Assembly (NCBI GenBank): GCA_030593785.1
Contig: JAUVGM010000099.1
Location: 1-7,858 of the forward strand
Source: Gammaproteobacteria bacterium
GTDB lineage: Bacteria; Pseudomonadota; Gammaproteobacteria; UBA6429; Thiohalophilaceae
DNA length: 7,858 nt
Direction of reading: 5' to 3'
The stretch's first letter is position 1. Each line of letters starts with the position of its first letter. This document shows, piece by piece, positions 5,299-7,858 of this stretch. The position numbers and the translations under genes were made by a program. A model generated the notes under the pieces. That model worked only from the letters and a program-made list of their open reading frames with translations, was not told the DNA's origin and made no database searches.

Positions 5299-6285
5299 AT
5301 GAATAAAAAATTAATTGCCGTTGCAGTTGCTGCGGGTTTAGCTTTACCAATGGTTTCTGCTCACGCAGTAGATGTTGCTGACAAAAAACTTGAAGTTTAT
5401 GGAAAATTACATCTTAACTTTGGAAGTTATGAAGAATTAGGTACTGCAAATGATAACTGGCGCTTGAGCAGTTACGCTTCACGTTTAGGTTTCAAAGGCC
5501 AAATAAAGTTGGATGATGGTCTGATTGGTACTTATAAAATGGAGTCTGAAATTGCAGTAGAAGATGGTATAACTGATTTTGCAACTCGTAATACTTATGT
5601 TGGTTTAAAAGGTGGCTTCGGTGAGGTTCGTATTGGTCGTCATGACTCTCCGTTGAAAATGGCACAAGGTAAATTTGACCAGTTTGGTGATACTGATGGT
5701 GATTTGAAACATGCGGGTGATGAAGATGGTGAAAATCGCAATAAAAATTCAATCACTTACTTAGTAAAGTCAGGAAACATTGGTTTTAATGCTCAAATTA
5801 TTCCTGGTGAAGGTGATGGTGTAACAGCAGGTGATGGTCCGGCAGATACTATTTCTGTTGCTGTATCTTACAAAGATGGTCCTTTGTATGTTGCATTAGC
5901 ACAAGATTCTTATGACAGCACAGGCGGCGGTGCTGAAGACTCTTTAACACGTTTAGTTGCGACGTATAAAATGAGTGGTATGCAATTTGGTGCTTTATAT
6001 CAAACAGGTGTTGAAGCTCCAGATACTGCTGCTGCTAAAGAAGATTGGTTAGGCCTGAGCTTTAACATGAAAATGGGTAAAAACAACAAGTTTAAAGCCC
6101 AATATATTACTGTTGAAGATAGCGCTACCAATGCTTTAGAAAGTACACATTTTTCAGTTGGCTTTGATCATAAGTTAGGTAAAAAAGGCACTGTGTACGC
6201 GATGTACAATTCAATCAAAGAAGAAGATACTGCGGTAACTAAAGATAATAGCTCAGTTTCAGTTGGTTACATCTTAAAGTTCTAA
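5299..6285 (+). CDS. Gram-negative porin (Porin_4 type outer-membrane beta-barrel), predicted Pho-regulated
   Basis: The 328-residue product has a signal peptide of 23 residues (basic MNKK, alanine-rich core, cleavage after AHA), then KLEVYGKLHLNFG, the standard first strand of trimeric porins. Next come RLGFKGQIKLDDGL (62-75) and YVGLKGGFGEVRIGRHDSP (100-118), the strand and turn leading into constriction loop L3. Alternating beta strands continue to a C-terminal VSVGYILKF; the final Phe is the Bam-recognition residue. It should form a trimeric channel for small solutes in the outer membrane. The region 127-145, probably L3, is strongly acidic (eight Asp/Glu), which would usually favour cations. 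ATG 5299-5301 is chosen because GGGGA (5289-5293) precedes it by five bases; an in-frame TTG at 5287 would overlap that site. The Pho-box array upstream implies phosphate-starvation control, but no phosphate-binding arginine ladder is obvious. The gene is monocistronic, with a terminator downstream. Confidence 0.92.
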   Translation: MNKKLIAVAVAAGLALPMVSAHAVDVADKKLEVYGKLHLNFGSYEELGTANDNWRLSSYASRLGFKGQIKLDDGLIGTYKMESEIAVEDGITDFATRNTYVGLKGGFGEVRIGRHDSPLKMAQGKFDQFGDTDGDLKHAGDEDGENRNKNSITYLVKSGNIGFNAQIIPGEGDGVTAGDGPADTISVAVSYKDGPLYVALAQDSYDSTGGGAEDSLTRLVATYKMSGMQFGALYQTGVEAPDTAAAKEDWLGLSFNMKMGKNNKFKAQYITVEDSATNALESTHFSVGFDHKLGKKGTVYAMYNSIKEEDTAVTKDNSSVSVGYILKF

Positions 6286-6382
6286 GCTAGCTTTACAAAG
6301 AATACACGGAAGATAAGGGTAATAAGGATGTTACCAATATATTTTGAACTTCTTTATTAAAAAAAGAGTTAGGTGAAATAAA

Positions 6383-6403
6383 AAAGTAACAGGAAGTTAC
6401 TTT
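6383..6403 (+). other. AT-rich hairpin in the porin 3' untranslated region
   Basis: AAAGTAAC (6383-6390), loop AGGAA and GTTACTTT (6396-6403) form a perfect 8-bp stem. It lies about 100 bases after the porin stop and just before the strong terminator. It has no T-run of its own, so it may stabilise the 3' end of an abundant outer-membrane-protein mRNA or have no function. Confidence 0.4.
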
Positions 6404-6420
6404 GTAATTAGGTAAATTTT

Positions 6421-6446
6421 AACGCCCCTTTATGGGGCGTTTTTTT
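6421..6446 (+). terminator. Strong intrinsic terminator of the porin gene, next to the sel1 stop
   Basis: AACGCCCC (6421-6428), loop TTTAT and GGGGCGTT (6434-6441) make a GC-rich 8-bp stem followed by a continuous run of seven T ending at 6446. This is a textbook Rho-independent terminator for rightward transcription. The Sel1-protein stop codon (6445-6447) overlaps the T-run, so leftward transcripts also form the stem just after that gene, though with a poorer T-run (TTAAAATTT). It is probably shared by both converging genes. Confidence 0.9.
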
Positions 6447-7011
6447 ATTTCCAGCGTTTAGCTTCTTGAGGATCTTTTTCTACGCCATATAAACCTTCAT
6501 TGAACGTTTTGTATAACGCTGCGCGTGCTGATTTATGGCCTTGTTGTGCTGATTTCTTCCACCACATTATCGCTTTAGGAACATCTTTACCAATTTTTCG
6601 GCCATAAAAATATTCAACACCTAAATTGAATTGTGCATCTGCATTACCAAGTTCAGCTGCTTTTCTCCACCATTTAACGGCATCCTTGGGGCTACGATAA
6701 ATAACACGGCCTTTATTGTACATAATAGCAAGGTTATACATAGCGTCGGTATTGCCATTTGCTGATGCTCGTTTATACCAGATAAAAGCGGTTTTAGGAT
6801 TTTTCTCAACACCTAAACCTTTCTGGTACAAAATGCCTAAATTATATTGCGCCTTATCATCATCTTTTTCTGCAAGTGGCAGCCATAAACGTAAAGCCTG
6901 TTCATAGTTACCTGCGGTGAACGCTTTAAAGCCGTCGTCTAATTCTCCGGCTAATAATGTAGATGATGAAAAAGCGAAGAGAGAAAAGGATAAAACCACA
7001 TGCTTTAGCAT
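6445..7011 (-). CDS. Secreted Sel1-repeat (TPR-like) protein
   Basis: From the ATG at 7009-7011 the product is 188 residues. Residues 1-21 form a signal peptide (basic MLKH, hydrophobic-serine core, cleavage after Ala21), so the protein is probably periplasmic. The rest is Sel1-type helical repeats of about 36 residues: a degenerate opening GNYEQALRLWLPLAE (34-48), then units around AQYNLGILYQKGLGVEKNPKTA (54-75), AMYNLAIMYNKG...DAVKWWRKAAELG (90-122) and AQFNLGVEYFYG...KAIMWWKKSAQQG (126-158), plus a short last unit at 162-188. Such solenoids mediate protein-protein contacts; no catalytic residues are seen and the partner is unknown. The longer frame opens at GTG 7026 but has no ribosome site, whereas AGGTGA (7023-7028) serves the ATG and overlaps that GTG. 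The gene has its own promoter inside the end of argF and ends at the shared terminator. Confidence 0.88.
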   Translation of the reverse strand: MLKHVVLSFSLFAFSSSTLLAGELDDGFKAFTAGNYEQALRLWLPLAEKDDDKAQYNLGILYQKGLGVEKNPKTAFIWYKRASANGNTDAMYNLAIMYNKGRVIYRSPKDAVKWWRKAAELGNADAQFNLGVEYFYGRKIGKDVPKAIMWWKKSAQQGHKSARAALYKTFNEGLYGVEKDPQEAKRWK

Positions 7012-7022
7012 AATTTTAAGTA

Positions 7023-7028
7023 TCACCT
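7023..7028 (-). promoter_or_regulatory. Ribosome binding site deciding the sel1-gene start
   Basis: AGGTGA on the minus strand is complementary to the 16S rRNA 3' end and lies 11 bases before the ATG at 7009-7011. It overlaps the alternative GTG at 7024-7026, which argues against that GTG. The spacing is somewhat long. Confidence 0.5.
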
Positions 7029-7070
7029 AATAAATAAAAATACGAGCTTGAAATAATTGCTCTGAAAATA

Positions 7071-7098
7071 ATTATAGTCGAGGTTATTTTTTTGTCAT
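7071..7098 (-). promoter_or_regulatory. Sigma70 promoter for the Sel1-repeat gene
   Basis: Reading leftward, -35 ATGACA (7093-7098, 5/6) and -10 TATAAT (7071-7076, 6/6) are 16 bases apart, the best consensus promoter in the window. The -35 lies within the last codons of argF. Transcription would start near 7064 with a leader of about 50 bases, so the gene need not depend on argF read-through. Confidence 0.65.
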
Positions 7099-7858
7099 TA
7101 ATAATTCAAGTAATGCTTTTTGAGCATGCAAGCGATTTTCTGCTTGATCCCATACAACACTCTGTGGACCATCTATGACACTGGTGCTTACTTCTTCTTC
7201 ACGGTGTGCTGGTAAGCAATGCATAAAGATTGCGTCTTTATTCGCGAGTGACATGACTTCATCATTGACCTGGAAATCCGCAAAGGCTTTTTCACGAATA
7301 GCTTGCTCTTCTTCTTGCCCCATACTCGCCCATACATCGGTAGTGATCATATCGGCACCGGCTACGGCATCTTTAGTGTTACGGAATACATTGACGCAAT
7401 CTTTTGTTTCTTCCAACAAAGAAGCATCAGGATCATATCCTTCAGGAACAGCAACATTTAATGTAAAGCCATACTGTCGTGCTGCATTCATATAAGAGTG
7501 ACACATATTGTTGCCATCACCGATATAGGTTACTGTTTTACCTGTAATATCACCACGATGTTCAAAGTAAGTTTGCATATCTGCAAGTAACTGACAGGGA
7601 TGATACATATCCGTTAACGCATTAATGACAGGTACATTAGAATATTCAGCAAATGTTTCTAACATTTCGTGATCAAATGTTCTCACCATAATGCAATCAA
7701 CCATGCGTGATAAAACGCGTGCGCTATCTTCAACGGGTTCACCACGACCAAACTGAGTGTCTCGAGGAGAAAGAAAAATCGCATGTCCGCCAAAATGCGC
7801 CATACCCGCTTCAAAAGAAACACGGGTACGAGTTGACGCTTTATCAAAAATCATTCCG
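7084..7858 (-). CDS. argF: ArgF, ornithine carbamoyltransferase (N-terminus beyond the window)
   Basis: The leftward frame is open to the right edge (Gly codon 7855-7857 precedes the Met at 7852-7854), so about 45-50 N-terminal residues are missing from a protein of about 305. The enzyme converts ornithine and carbamoyl phosphate to citrulline in the cytoplasm, the sixth step of arginine synthesis. Counting from that Met, the carbamoyl-phosphate loop STRTR is at 7-11, GRGEP at 36-40, HPCQ at 85-88, the second-domain TYIGDGNNMCHS at 109-120, DVWASMGQE at 173-181 and the catalytic HCLPAHR at 212-218. The HPCQ, SMG and HCLP motifs separate it from aspartate carbamoyltransferase. Biosynthetic ArgF is more likely than catabolic ArcB because of length and the absence of arc genes, but the N-terminus and upstream neighbour are not visible. 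The Met at 7854 is internal (GMIFDKASTRTR), not the start. No clear terminator follows; the sel1 gene lies 72 bases downstream on the same strand. Confidence 0.95.
   Translation of the reverse strand, partial: GMIFDKASTRTRVSFEAGMAHFGGHAIFLSPRDTQFGRGEPVEDSARVLSRMVDCIMVRTFDHEMLETFAEYSNVPVINALTDMYHPCQLLADMQTYFEHRGDITGKTVTYIGDGNNMCHSYMNAARQYGFTLNVAVPEGYDPDASLLEETKDCVNVFRNTKDAVAGADMITTDVWASMGQEEEQAIREKAFADFQVNDEVMSLANKDAIFMHCLPAHREEEVSTSVIDGPQSVVWDQAENRLHAQKALLELLMTKK

Noticed and set aside
5492..5752. Minus-strand ORF of 86 codons, rich in His and Tyr, inside the porin gene
   Set aside because: It is a shadow frame opposite a confidently assigned porin, with composition explained by the complementary codons.
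6328..6360. Ten-codon ORF with a nearby AAGG after the porin
   Set aside because: It is too short to support and has no recognisable sequence; it lies in the porin 3' untranslated region before the terminator.
7044..7064. GAGC/GCTC hairpin followed by T-rich DNA after argF as a terminator
   Set aside because: The stem is only four base pairs with an 11-base loop, and it is too weak to support.

Overview
The window reads as chromosomal DNA from a low-GC gammaproteobacterium. The evidence is the combination of a PtsP-type phosphotransferase, a Dam-type adenine methylase, the fused kinase-like/GNAT form of N-acetylglutamate synthase (ArgA), a YgiM-like SH3 protein and a Gram-negative porin ending in phenylalanine. 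No genus can be named from sequence alone. There are no tRNA, rRNA, IS, phage or CRISPR features, and no gene-free stretch longer than 300 bases.

Layout, left to right. The 3' end of ptsP runs rightward off the left edge (1-345), followed by a small AT-rich lipoprotein gene of unknown function (428-907). Facing it is a leftward pair, argA then dam (3139 to 955), with a 10-base gap and dam's ribosome binding site overlapping the argA stop. Upstream of argA lies another leftward pair: an FbpC-like ABC transporter ATPase (5086 to 4040) and a YgiM-like membrane-anchored SH3/coiled-coil protein (3966 to 3304). A 212-base divergent control region (5087-5298) separates the ATPase from a rightward porin gene (5299-6285). 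A strong hairpin terminator (6421-6446) sits between the porin and a leftward Sel1-repeat secreted protein gene (7011 to 6445). The right edge holds the C-terminal 85% or so of argF, ornithine carbamoyltransferase, also leftward.

The most informative region is the ATPase/porin intergenic space. On the porin side it carries four head-to-tail 11-bp units (5181-5224) that closely match the PhoB-binding Pho box, so the porin is probably induced by phosphate starvation. On the ATPase side it has a sigma70-like promoter whose -10 lies inside an 8-bp perfect inverted repeat, a typical repressor geometry and a partial match to a Fur box. The inferred picture is a small nutrient-acquisition locus, with phosphate control of an outer-membrane channel back to back with possible iron control of an inner-membrane importer ATPase. 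No permease or binding-protein gene is visible for that ATPase.

The remaining genes are housekeeping: two arginine-biosynthesis enzymes (first step ArgA, carbamoylation step ArgF) in separate transcription units, and Dam in an unusual pairing with ArgA. I found no convincing novel defence, mobile or RNA system. The findings are regulatory and contextual rather than a new protein machine.
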